NCBI GenBank assembly: GCA_014904845.1
Contig: MU119452.1
Coordinates: forward strand, 1-64,000
Direction: 5' to 3'
Source: Acephala macrosclerotiorum
Taxonomy: Eukaryota > Ascomycota > Leotiomycetes > Helotiales > Mollisiaceae
Length of the DNA stretch: 64,000 nt
Shown here: one piece after another, positions 11,737 to 21,516 of the stretch
How positions within the stretch are numbered: position 1 is the stretch's first letter
How the letters are laid out: each line of letters starts with the position of its first letter
Translations under genes and position numbers: made by a program
The notes under the pieces: model-generated
Databases searched by the model: none
Told to the model about the DNA's origin: nothing
What the model saw: the letters and a program-made list of their open reading frames with translations, nothing else

Positions 11737-13519
11737 TCAGTACCACAAAGCCTTATTCCAATACAAACTCTTCTCATTCGCCAAATTATCATCGTCCAAA
11801 TAGAAAGTAGTATTGAAAACAAGCTGAGTACCAGCCGTCGTATCGTTGCTATACATAGGCCAATTAATCTTATCCTCCGACCAAAGCGTGTTTGGGTTCC
11901 CAGTCAGGACGAAAGACATGAGATATTTCTGCATCATGACCGCAATCGTAGCGTTGACGGAGGAAGTGCCTCCCATTCCACCAGTTGGTCCTGTTGCTGT
12001 CGTTGAGTTGGAGGCCGCAGAGCTGGAGGATGAGGCGATAGCTGAGGAGGTCGAGGTCGAGTTGCTGGTGGTTGTAGTTGTGGAGGAGGAAAGAGTGTAG
12101 GTGGAATACCAAATATAGCTCTGATCCGTCCCATGCGTCGCCTGATCCAACGCAACCATCGCATTCCAAGTTTGATTGTTCATCGCATGCGTCAACGCCA
12201 AATTATGCGCGGTAAGATCAAAACTCTGCTTCATGTCCGCAAAGCGTAGGCCTGGGCTGGTGTAGCCATCCTTGGGATAAAGAGCCAGAATCTCATCAAC
12301 AACGTCATCCGTGATTGCGGGGAAGAAGATCTTGAGATAGGCCAAGACGTCGGTAGTGGTGTTAACGCCGGAGTAGGCTTGGGAGTTTGCTTCGTGGAGT
12401 TCGTGAGAGATGACGAGGGGACCGGAGAAGTTCAAGCGTTTTTGGTAGAGTTGTGCTTCATCTTTCATTGACGTCAGTCAAGACCTAGGGTTTGCCGAAG
12501 GAGGGAGACTCACAAGTATCGGCAATAATCTACCCATCAACTCGAGGTTAGAATTGATAGTCATATGCAGACTCGACGTCACTTGCTGCCGTAGTTAGGG
12601 TATCGAAGTCAACAGCTCGCATGCAGGTCAGATCGCTAGACGAACAGCCAACAGTCGAGGAAACGTTCTGCCAAAACATCTAAGGACTATGAGTTCTCGT
12701 CTTTCGTCTAGAATTGTATGATAAAACTCACCTCAGCATGATGATGACCAGCGCCAGGGACGAAACCAGGTGACATGACATATGCCTGCTTGAAAGGTTG
12801 CTCTGCACGGCCCGCGAATTTCTGGGTCATATCAGCATCTCATCACACACTGATTATTCGGAAGACGTACTGTCATCTGGAACAGAACCCGGGAAGCACC
12901 AGCTGAGAAACCAACGGCAGTGATCTCATCCGGATTCCCTCCAAAACTGCTGATATACTTCTTCGTCCAATCAAAAGCCTGCTGGACATCCCAAATGGCA
13001 GTATTTGACGTCCCTCCGTTATGCAAGAACGACGGTCCGTTGGCCAACCCAGTCATTCCCAATCTGTAGTTGTACGCAACAAAGACAAAATTCGTTGCTC
13101 AAGTCGAAAAGACCTTCAGGCGTGTTTTCGGACTTGCTACCGCCAGTGAAACCACCGCCATATGTCCAAATCAGAACTGGAAGACTCTTGTTTCCACTGT
13201 TGGCGTTGGCAGGAGCCTAGACATCCATGTACAGACAGTCTTCTGTAGATGCACAGTCAACGTCTTCATCTGCCAAAGTTCCGGTGTTGACTTCGGTTTC
13301 GACAGGAGGCCATTGGGGAGCAGCCCAGCGCAGATCGCCAGTAGGGACTGTGGCGAATCTGATGTTCTGGTACTTATAGTAGCCGGCAGTGGTGTTTCCA
13401 GCTGCGGCAACGATAGTGCTGTAGTCAAGGGTGACTGTGGGCATCGATGCAGATGTTGTGGTAGCGTTCCGAGCCGAGACAACGGCGGCTGCCAGAGGCA
13501 GCAAGGTAGAAGTGCGCAT
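11737..13519 (-). pseudogene. Type-B carboxylesterase (cholinesterase-like lipase family), decayed
   Basis: Exons: 12871-13519, 12732-12821, 12514-12679 and 11737-12461; introns are 49-53 nt. A secretory signal peptide (MRTSTLLPLAAAVVSA) precedes family blocks IRFATVPTGDLRWAAP, EDCLYMDV, LIWTYGGGFTGGS (oxyanion hole) and AVGFSAGAS, whose Ser is the nucleophile. A Ser/Thr/Ala-rich linker lies near the C-terminus. Lesions: TAG at 13217-13219 where the family has Trp (DVW-AP); one extra base in an A4 run at 13087-13090, and removing it gives exactly 216 codons in exon 1; TAA at 12548-12550, apparently from CAA; TAG at 12530-12532, apparently from TGG. The three stops are all explained by transitions. 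The intact protein would be a secreted ester hydrolase. The last 240 codons remain open. Confidence 0.9.
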
Positions 13520-14886
13520 GTTCGAGATCAAGAGAATGTGAGACAGGAAATGTAAGGGAACGAATAAAGGTGCAAAAGAAGCAAACAACTACTGATGAAA
13601 CGAAAACAAAATAGAGGAGAAGCAGGTGCTTTAAGAAGCCAGGGAACGCCAAGCCGCAGCAGAAGTTTGCCATTCTTGTTCAACATGATGACGAAGATTC
13701 GTCGTGATGGAGGCCTTGCTGAAATTGCAGGACCAAGTGATCATCCATGGATAGTTACACTCACTTGAGTAAGTTGAGTGCAGACAAGGCCCCATTGCAG
13801 GCTGATCATCTGGACTTTCCTTGGATGACGCATGCACCGTACAGAAGCGGAGCTTCCCGTCGATCGAGACTCTCCTGACGAAAATTTTTATCGTTATAAG
13901 ACTTGGTATTCATCTTGCCTGTGCTGTGCAAAGTATATGGGAAGTGCCCAAGAGCTTACGAGTCATTGTGGGAGAAAGACTAGTGAGGAAATGTAATGTT
14001 GAAGTGAGGAGAAAGTTTGCGCTGGAAGAGCCGCGTATTAGGCTTGGCAGCGGAATGCGGGGCAAGTGCGAGCCTGTAATGCAATGCTTAAAATTTACCC
14101 GGTAGTGGTTCATGCAGGGCCGCTAGCCTATAAAGATGCTGCCCCACGATCCCCCACAGAATCTCGCCTTAATAACTTTCACCACCACAACCATACCAAT
14201 ATTGTGCGAACAGCAATACCTGCAACTCCATAAGAAAACAGAACGCCACCCAAATCGCCCTACACGATAATCTCGAGTCAATGCATGTCAGTGGCTGCCT
14301 ACTCCCCAAAGGCACAGGACAGATAGATCCGTAACGTCGGTCTCGTTGTATCAGCCCACTGAAATCATCACCCAACGATTCTTTTCCGGTAAAGGGTTGC
14401 CAATCCTCAAGCTCGGTCTGTCAGGGAAACTGTTCACGAATGATATTGTAAAGCCACAAGCCTAATTGCCAGAATTTTGGAATCAGTATTTCAATTCAGT
14501 ACACCTCGGGATCCAGAACTGAATGTGCAAAGGGGCATGGGTGATCGGCAGGATCGGCATACCTCAACTTCTCTGAGAACTCTGTTAACGTAGTATGTAG
14601 GGCTGTGAAGTTCTATGTCCATGGAGCACCAGCCCTTGGTGCAGGCATCGTACCCACTTCCCCATGAACCCGTCTCCGCACAAGTCTCCTGGCAGATGTG
14701 GTCCTGCCTATAGCAGTCTGACGTCCAGCCATGCACGACTCCTGATATTGTTCTGTTCTGGTTGACGAAATATCGGTCGACTTTTTACTATATCCCCAGC
14801 ATGGCCAGGCATTCGCGGTCCTGCAAGAGCCGTGACAACTGCAGCCGTCGTGAAAAATGGCAATTGTTCTCGCTGCCGTGAGACAT
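13520..14886. other. Intergenic with a Cys-rich open frame of uncertain status
   Basis: A minus-strand frame at 14491-14736 encodes 81 residues with about nine Cys (SDCYRQDHICQETC, CTKGWCSM, EVCRSCRSPMPLC). It could be an exon of a secreted Cys-rich protein or the end of the decayed gene at 14887-15658. No start, signal peptide or splice partner could be fixed. A second small frame (14169-14375) ends in a hydrophobic stretch followed by YGCGGESY. The rest shows nothing. Confidence 0.35.
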
Positions 14887-15658
14887 TCACCAGATTCTCG
14901 TACGGAAGTGGATTATCTGGAGGAGGTCCATTCGAATTGGGGTCCCGGGAAAAGTGCCTCTGAGTTTTGGAGACGATACTCGCGAGGCCAGACCCAGTAT
15001 GACAGCGAGGCCCACTATGCCTGCAAGAATTGTCAAAAGTACGATCGCCAGCTGGTTCTTGTAGGACTACTTGAGCTCCGTCAGTGCCGCCTCCTTGTAT
15101 CTTTCGTCGAGTTTCTCTAAACAGGATGCGGGGCATCGCTCTGCCCAATTCCACGTCTTGTTTCCGTCACAGACGGTATCAACGACGGCCACCTATACCG
15201 CAAAAATGTTCCAATCAGCGGAAGGCTTTTAATCAACAAAATATCCAAACGGCTTACCTAACTAGTCTTCTGGCAAGCATTGAAGGCGAAGCTGAGATCT
15301 CGACAGTCGCTACAGCCATTATAGCAGTGGCCATAGACCGTCCTTGCCTTCTGCAACCAGGTCTCAGATCTCGAATCTACTGAGGCATGCGCAACAAGGC
15401 TGCACGCGCTTGACCAGCGCCTAAAATTGTCACGCCCGTTATACCGCCTCCGATGATAAAGGACGTTGAGACCCTCATTTTGGGAAGAACGACATCTGCG
15501 AAACACGACATGGATGCCCCGAAGCGGCCTGGATATTCTGGACTATCTGCATTTGCATTGGCATTTTGCGCCTGTCCTTGGCCATTCTCCTGGAGTTCGA
15601 TTGGTGGTTCTTAATGTGTCGAGCCCTTGGAAGGGTCGTTCCGTCCGAAGAAACTCAT
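14887..15658 (-). pseudogene. Unrecognised two-TM Cys-containing membrane protein, decayed
   Basis: I do not recognise the family. From ATG 15658 the frame reads MSFFGRNDPSKGSTH, then a Gln/Asn-rich stretch, then a hydrophobic segment (STSFIIGGGITGVTILGAG). After a frame change near 15390-15500 come WLQKARTVYGHCYNGCSDCRD and NACQKTS. An intron follows from about 15257 to 15193, then VCDGNKTWNWAERCPASC and a second clear membrane helix (LAIVLLTILAGIVGLAVILG). Stops TAA 15611-15613, TAG 15258-15260 and TAG 15067-15069 each fit a Gln codon changed by C-to-T. The inferred topology is a short Cys-bearing loop between two helices. The true C-terminus is unclear because a Pro/Asn-rich tail (NSNGPPPDNPLPYENL) continues in another frame. 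Confidence 0.5.
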
Positions 15659-16703
15659 TGTCCCTGCTTAGGTAGGCCTTTGTGACATCAGAACAGCTGA
15701 AAGTGGGTACATACAAATGGCTGCGCCTACTTGCCTGGTCCTCAGCTGCTGATGATCGAAGGAAGATTTTCTGTCGCGAATTCGAACAATGTTGTGGTAC
15801 TGTACGCGGGCAAGTGGTGCTTGATGCAAATAATGTACCCCTCTTTCCAAGAAATAGCTCAAGTGATGCAATGGAGTAATGCTGTCGACGAATTTGTTTG
15901 TTGATGAAGTTGAAGATGCGAGCGAGGAAGGTCCAGTCCCAAGCCGGGGTCCACTTGACTGCGTTACCTGCAGGAAATTATAAGCCAATCTGTCTGTGCT
16001 GTGTGTTAGAAGCCCTTTGAGCTCCAACTGATGCAGTGATATATTTCTGTTTTTGCGTTTCATGTCTGAAGTCGAGTGATATCTCCGAAGTTCAATTCTT
16101 CAGCCAGTGACGTTAGCTGGGAAGGGGAAGTCGAATATTGCCTACCATCAACCGACCTAGACGAGATGCACAGTGTAGCCTCCCATGAAGCTGAGATTAC
16201 TTGTCTCAAATTTTGGTCTGACGAGGTTAAATGGGTCTGCTCGCTAGGCCCCGCACCAGAAAGGGGAAGCTTAGCGCGAACCAAGAACAATGGCCTTTTT
16301 AAAAACAAAGGCGCCCATTCACTCCCCATTTGTTGTTCTGTTATTTTTTCGAATAAAGAACTCATTGTCCAATGCTTGGGCTCTTGTTCTTCAGAAAGTA
16401 TCTCATTCAACATCCTAGCCTCTTTGTCAATTAGCCCTTGCTTTATTAAGGAGACCATATTCAAGGTTCCGTCAGAAAAATGCCCTTGTTCTGCCTCTCG
16501 AGGTTTACAGCAGAACAGCAGTACCGATTGCAAAAGATATACCTCCCTTCCCCTCTGCCATCTGCCTTCTCTATCTTCATTTACATTACTTCGAACTAGC
16601 AACCTTCTGAATTCCACAAACAGAGAAACCAGTAAGCAGTAAGACTCGCCGAGAACTTACAAACTTCCTACACAACACCAACATAAATCCACAAACCACC
16701 GCA
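15659..16703. other. Intergenic with two long antiparallel open frames
   Basis: At 16060-16642 both strands stay open for about 185 codons (plus 16076-16642, minus 16060-16617). Neither translation resembles a family I know. The minus one contains SLIKQGLIDKEARMLNEILS and is the more protein-like. Another minus frame at 15668-16063 is unremarkable. None is called as a gene. Confidence 0.35.
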
Positions 16704-17372
16704 ATGACGCACAACCTACCAACCTGCTTCTTCTTCTCCGATCTCCCCGACTCTACCGAGCTCTGGGAAGCAAACGAAGAACTAATGGCGACCTGCCACC
16801 GCACCTACTACACCCTAATCCGCAACCTCGGCCCCCAATTCTCCGGAATCGAAATCAAGAACCTAGGCGACGGATTCTTCATTACCTTCCCCTCCTCCCT
16901 TCTCGGTCTCCGCTTCTGCCTGCATCTCCAATCCCAACTCTCCAAAATCACCTGGCCTACTTCCGTCGTCGAGTTCCGCACTCGCAAGGATGAGGAAAGG
17001 GGGATTCCAACAAAAATTGGAAAGGGGATCACGACGAGGCTAGGTATGCATTGGGGTATTCCTTTCCAGCAAGAAATTGACCCTGTCTCACAACGTTTAG
17101 ATTTCCACGGGAATGCTCCGAATATAGCAGCGAGGGTCATGGCTGCGGCTAATGGCGACGAGATTGCGGTCTCTGATGCTGTACTGCTTGATATTGAAAG
17201 ACTGTGGGATCCAGCAGGTGGGGATCAGGTGCTTGATCGAGTGCTGGCACTCGAGAAAGTCATCAGAGATGAGGGCCTTCAGAATGAGTTTGAAGTGGTG
17301 AGGAAGGGGAGTACGAAGCTACGTGGGATCAAGAATCCATTGTATCTCATGGTGGTGAGACTGCGCAGGTAG
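16704..17372 (+). CDS. Stand-alone class III nucleotidyl (adenylyl) cyclase domain protein
   Basis: Single exon, 222 residues, consisting of little more than one cyclase homology domain. Family landmarks appear in order: CFFFSDLPDSTELW with metal-binding Asp13; EIKNLGDGFFITF with purine-contact Lys52 and second metal Asp56; RLGMHWGIP; and RLDFHGNAPNIAARVM with Asp133 (adenine contact), Asn140 and Arg144 (transition-state contacts). The Lys/Asp pair is the combination seen in adenylyl rather than guanylyl cyclases. The usual fungal adenylate cyclase is a membrane-associated protein of about 2000 residues with leucine-rich repeats; this is a separate short form with no signal peptide or membrane helix. 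It would need to homodimerise to make two active sites. A broken relative lies at 38848-39500. cAMP synthesis is inferred, not shown. Confidence 0.85.
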   Translation: MTHNLPTCFFFSDLPDSTELWEANEELMATCHRTYYTLIRNLGPQFSGIEIKNLGDGFFITFPSSLLGLRFCLHLQSQLSKITWPTSVVEFRTRKDEERGIPTKIGKGITTRLGMHWGIPFQQEIDPVSQRLDFHGNAPNIAARVMAAANGDEIAVSDAVLLDIERLWDPAGGDQVLDRVLALEKVIRDEGLQNEFEVVRKGSTKLRGIKNPLYLMVVRLRR

Positions 17373-18467
17373 GTGTGAGAAAAAAAGACCAGGTAAGTGG
17401 AGATAGCTCTCTTTTATTGGATGGTCGGTTGTCCGCCTTGATTTTCGTGCCTGAAGTATTGAACACTTAGTCGAGCAGGAACTCGATTGTAGACGAACAC
17501 AAATATTTTTTCTCCCTGGGCTTCATTGTTTCGGTGAATGTGATATTTTCCTGATTTACGTGAGAAACCTGAATTGAACCTTCAACTGACTTTATCAGAC
17601 TTTGTGGAGCTCTAAACAGTCCCCAATTCGGCGAGTGATAATAGTTAGCAAGTGCTACACTAGGCGTGGTTGGCCCGCTTACCCACCAACATGCATCAAG
17701 CTGCGGTATGCTGAACGCTACGGGAGCCACGCACACGACAGCCCAAGATTTAGCAGCTACAATCCTCGTAGCAAATCTCCCAAATCGCCACACATTAATC
17801 TAAACCTTTAGACGAATGTCTGTAGCTACAATTCCTCACTATTAATCGAATATGGTCTCACAGAAACGTAATTACCTATCAGTGGAGACTACCAGGGTCA
17901 CTATATTTCGAAGTCGCTGCAAGAAGTTGATATTCAACAGTCCTTAACTAGGTTCCGATTCTCCGTGTGGTTTGGGGCGTGTTACCCACCCTAATTATCT
18001 TGAAAGCATTCTACTGTATACCTCACCGAGTGCCTACAAGGGCTGTGCCGGAGAAGCGCTTCAATGAGGTCTGCTATTCACCCGACCTGCAGACGAGCGC
18101 CAATCAAAAATTCCTCGCAGCATCAACATAAGTGGCAAAGGCCTATTAGATAGATCTGCTTTAGCCAAGATTGCTTCCCTCTGTAGCGATTAGTGGCCTT
18201 GCGCTCAGCATTCGGTGTCTGCTTTTGGTCGTTCTTGCCGCAACGTCAGATCATTTCTGGGCATCATTCTTGCCCTCTCATCCTTCTGCTCCTACAGTTC
18301 GACAGCATCGACACTCTCAACACATATCCCTTGGCGTTGATCCTATCGCTGCAACTATATCTCCCACTCGCTCAAATGCTTATTCGTATCACCCTCCCCA
18401 CTTCCTTACATCGATCAGACACCAAGCTTCCGCCAAGCACGTGCTGGGGCGACACCCCGTTGCACAA
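17373..18467. other. Intergenic, contains one copy of a short dispersed repeat
   Basis: A 108-codon minus frame (17467-17793) overlaps the repeat listed separately and looks spurious. No family motif is seen in the rest. Confidence 0.5.
17627..17704 (-). repeat. Short dispersed repeat, copy 1 (inverted relative to copy at 28447)
   Basis: Read on the minus strand this segment contains AGCTTGATGC, GTAAGCGGGCCAACC, AGCACTTGCTA and CACTCGCCGAA in that order. The same blocks in the same order occur on the plus strand at 28447-28519. The spacing is similar and the total length about 75 bp. A non-autonomous element or the edge of a longer diverged repeat is likely. Confidence 0.6.
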
Positions 18468-18806
18468 ATGTCGAAGGTGAACGACATTTACCGCAGTCTC
18501 GAGGCAGATGAGATTAGACTGCTGATCCTCTAGCCTGGTACGGGCACGTCTCCTATAATACGTCATTTCATGCACTTGAACACATTTCGGAAATTTCTCG
18601 TGCGAGGCTCTTCTTGCATGTGGGGAGAAGAACGGGCCTTTCATGCCATTCAGCTCAATTATGAAGCATTTCGGGTTCGGGAAAACTTATTCGACGCCCT
18701 GACACGGCTCAGGAAGCTCGACGTGGCTCGAGTTTTATGGATCGACGTGCTATGCTTATATCTTGAACGATACCGAACGAAATACCTTGAAAACCTGAGG
18801 CTTGGA
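18468..18806 (+). pseudogene. HET-domain gene remnant
   Basis: The frame starts MSKVNDIYRSLEADEIRLLIL, the usual opening of HET proteins. A TAG at 18531-18533 interrupts it, and the same frame continues with PGTGTS and then CMWGEERAFHAIQLN, FRVRENLFDALTRLR and RVLWIDVLC. These match the HET pattern (SYxWG, I.LNG, V..NL..AL..LR, WIDAICINQ). After about 18760 the similarity fades and the frame reads as unrelated basic sequence. The TAG fits CAG or another codon altered by a transition. HET domains mediate non-self recognition and cell death in filamentous fungi; this copy is N-terminal only and broken. Confidence 0.8.
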
Positions 18807-19968
18807 CCTCTGTTTTCTAAAGGGCTTCGTTTTGCATTGGTCGGATTAATACGTCGCTTTTTATCAATTCCACTTTTACGTCGCCTTACTTGTTCTTTGT
18901 CTCGATCTACGTATCCGTGCTTTGAAGTGCGCGAATTTCACTTTCGTCGGCCTTACCTGAGTAAAGGTAGCGTTGATTATGTGAGACAGAGAGTTGGGAA
19001 GTGTGGATATTCTGAGGGGGGAACAGAGAGTCATGTTAGAATGTTGACATGCGTATTTTTTATCTCCGTCTTTGGACCTGAGCAATTCCCAAGGCTGACC
19101 CGAAAACGCCTGAGCTAACAACTAGCGCCGTCGCCAAACGGCTCGTTACCTCCTTCCCCCTGAAAATGTTACCTTTCTTCCAACATCGCGACCCCACTCA
19201 CACTACGCGTGGCACAGAAAACCAACTTCGTGGCTAAAGGGCAAGTCTGTGGAGACGCCGCCTGCCGCTTCGCATATCAATTATTTATTGTCGCTGGTGG
19301 CATTAAATTTTTGGTTGTATAGACTTAGTGCATTAAAATATCTACTTGCACCGGAAAGCCTACTGGTTTTCAAATGTGTTTATACGGGTTTCCCCTCTAA
19401 TTACCCCCCTCGCGAGTAAGCCCAGGCCGTTCAAACAACAGCGGCCCCCCCCCCTAGCCCCCAGACGCCTAAGTTGGAAGTGGGAAATTGGATTTCCTAA
19501 TTAGGCCAATAAAGAGGTCAATCAAACTGGACAGGATTCTCTCACGGCCAACTGGAAAAGTGTGTTGGCCTAGCCTAGTTGGCAGAAGATTACAAAAATA
19601 ATAATTATACTTATTCTTGGATAGGCGCGCGCAATCTCGCGGTGTTAATGATCCTGAAAACTCCGGTGGCTGACATTTCGTTCAAACACCAACAATACCT
19701 ATTTGCAGATGGCGGTTACAGACCTGGCAGGTGTTTCTGTCGGATCCCAGAGAAGCAAATTTTGAACTTTGAGGCACTTGTAGCCTCTCCAAAGTGTAAG
19801 CACGAAGAATGTCTCCCATATTAAAGTAGCATATATCTTCACCACCATTCTACTACATTATCACACTCAAATACCTAATTCAATTTAATTTTTTTTTGGA
19901 CATTTCTCACTTTGCTCTTTCTCTATTTCAAGTTCGCTCGGTTCAAAGCACTTTTTATCTTTTCAAAC
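18807..19968. other. Intergenic, with a poly-C tract
   Basis: No supported gene. A run of 11 C, with more C blocks after it, lies at about 19443-19462. Open frames at 18876-19121 and 19579-19824 show no family motif. The A/T-rich stretch just before 19912 is probably the promoter region of the gene starting at 19969. Confidence 0.5.
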
Positions 19969-20518
19969 ATGTCTCAACGCCCAGTCTACATTGTCTCTTA
20001 TAGCAGCCCAAGGTTTCCTGCTCATTGGGCTCTCTGGGTTCCTTCTTATGATGCCGAGACAAAAGTGGCAGGAAATGTTGGAAAACGGATCCATGTTGTA
20101 GGAGACGCTCGAAGCGGTTTCAACCATCAGTTCAAGAGAAACTATGACGTGTCAATGACTACTCGTCCCAATTCAGTTCACTTCATTGGCTGGACCGATG
20201 CTGCAAATATCGCAGATGGGGCCAACTCCGGAGATATCGTCGAAGACACCACTGCGACCGATGTCATTGAAGAATGGGCGCTTAATGTCGCTGCACCTGG
20301 CCCAAGTCTTAGATCTGGAGGGTCCAGCTCTTCGGTAAGTTCTCCTTGGTGTAGTTCATTCGAGAGCAATGGTTAATGGATATCCATAGGGTCCTCGCAC
20401 CAGAGTTCAGATTCAGAATTGTCAAACTTGGCTGCGCGAGCTTGTTGCCAAGCTAGTAGAGAACAACATATTTGCAGATGATGCCCTCGAGAAACTTGAT
20501 GCTGTTCCTAAGAATTAG
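19969..20518 (+). CDS. Small conserved-looking protein of unrecognised family (HWALWVP motif)
   Basis: Two exons, 19969-20334 and 20390-20518, in phase, encoding 164 residues; the 55-nt intron has GTAAGT..TAG. The ATG at 19969 is preferred over an in-frame upstream one because the upstream 19 residues look like translated 5' UTR. The protein opens MSQRPVYIVSYSSPRFPAHW, continues ALWVPSYD and GKRIHVVGDARSGFNHQFKRNYD, passes a Gly/Ser linker, and ends in an amphipathic helix (CQTWLRELVAKLVENNIF). I recall similar short fungal proteins with an HWALWIP-type motif but cannot name a function. The early His and later His-bearing GKxIHV block would suit a small papain/LRAT-like fold, which is speculation. 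No lesions are seen, unlike many neighbours. Confidence 0.75.
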
Positions 20519-21516
20519 ACTTCCGACTTCCGCCATAGCTGTAGCTATACTTGTCGGGAAAGTGGTGGGTATAAGAGTGTAAAAAGATTATAAATTGCAA
20601 GATTCGATTTAATTTGGTATTTGTTGTATTGGTATATGTTAATTTGGTTAGTATTTACTGTTTGGGCATATGTTGTTATTTGAATTAAACTTGTAATTAG
20701 TTTTGATAAATTTTTAAAACTGGCGAATTTTCGATTTTAATTATTATAATATATTTTTTACTTTATAAAACTATTCGTAAAAGGCTTTTTTATACAAATA
20801 AACTATTTAAAAAAGGATTTTAATAAAATAAAATAAACTTGAATTATTTTACGCGTATAAAAGTTTGTAAATTTATTAAAAATCGACGAACCGTATAAAA
20901 AAATAAAAACGACGATTATAAAACGAAAATATAAAATAAAATTAACGTTATATTAATTTTTTTTATATAATTATAAAAAAATAATTAAAATAATATATAT
21001 TACTAATAAAATTTATATAATTAATAATATAAATAAATTAAAATTATATTATATTAAAAAGTTTCTATATAAATATTTTAATAATTTAATATAATATAAT
21101 TTATATTTATATAAACGTTTAAATTTAAATAATAAAATTTAATTTTATAATTTTTTATTTAAAAAGCGTTAATAAATCGATTTTCAGGGATTAAGTTTCG
21201 CTTATTGGAGTGCCTATATAAAGAGCTAATTAAGGCGCCTCGGTTAAAACATCTCGGGTCTAGCACCCGTGCCTACCTACGTAAGCAAGTCGGGGTGCCT
21301 GTGTACTGTAGGGGCTCCTATTGTGCCGAGACTAGGCCTGTTTCAGTTGTGGCGGCCATCGGACGTATGCGTGCCTGTAGGTGCCTTGTGGCCTCATGCC
21401 CTTTTAATCGATTCCAAAATACCGCCAACCCACACCTCCAAGACCTCTTCCTTTCATACCAACACTCTTCCTCCAAACAATTCAGAGATTTGCAAGATAA
21501 CTGCGCATACCCCAAA
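20519..21516. other. Intergenic, mostly an AT-rich island
   Basis: The first part is the 3' flank of the gene ending at 20518. Most of the rest is the AT-rich block listed separately. From about 21180 normal composition returns, with a possible 5' region of the phosphotransferase gene (CT-rich leader at 21430-21510). Confidence 0.6.
20690..21175. repeat. AT-rich island, probably a heavily RIP-mutated repeat
   Basis: Nearly all A/T with TA-rich words (ATAATATAT, TTTATATAA) and very few C or G. The edges against normal sequence are sharp near 20690 and 21175. This is the composition expected when a repeat has been driven to saturation by C-to-T mutation. The original element can no longer be recognised. 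Confidence 0.7.
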
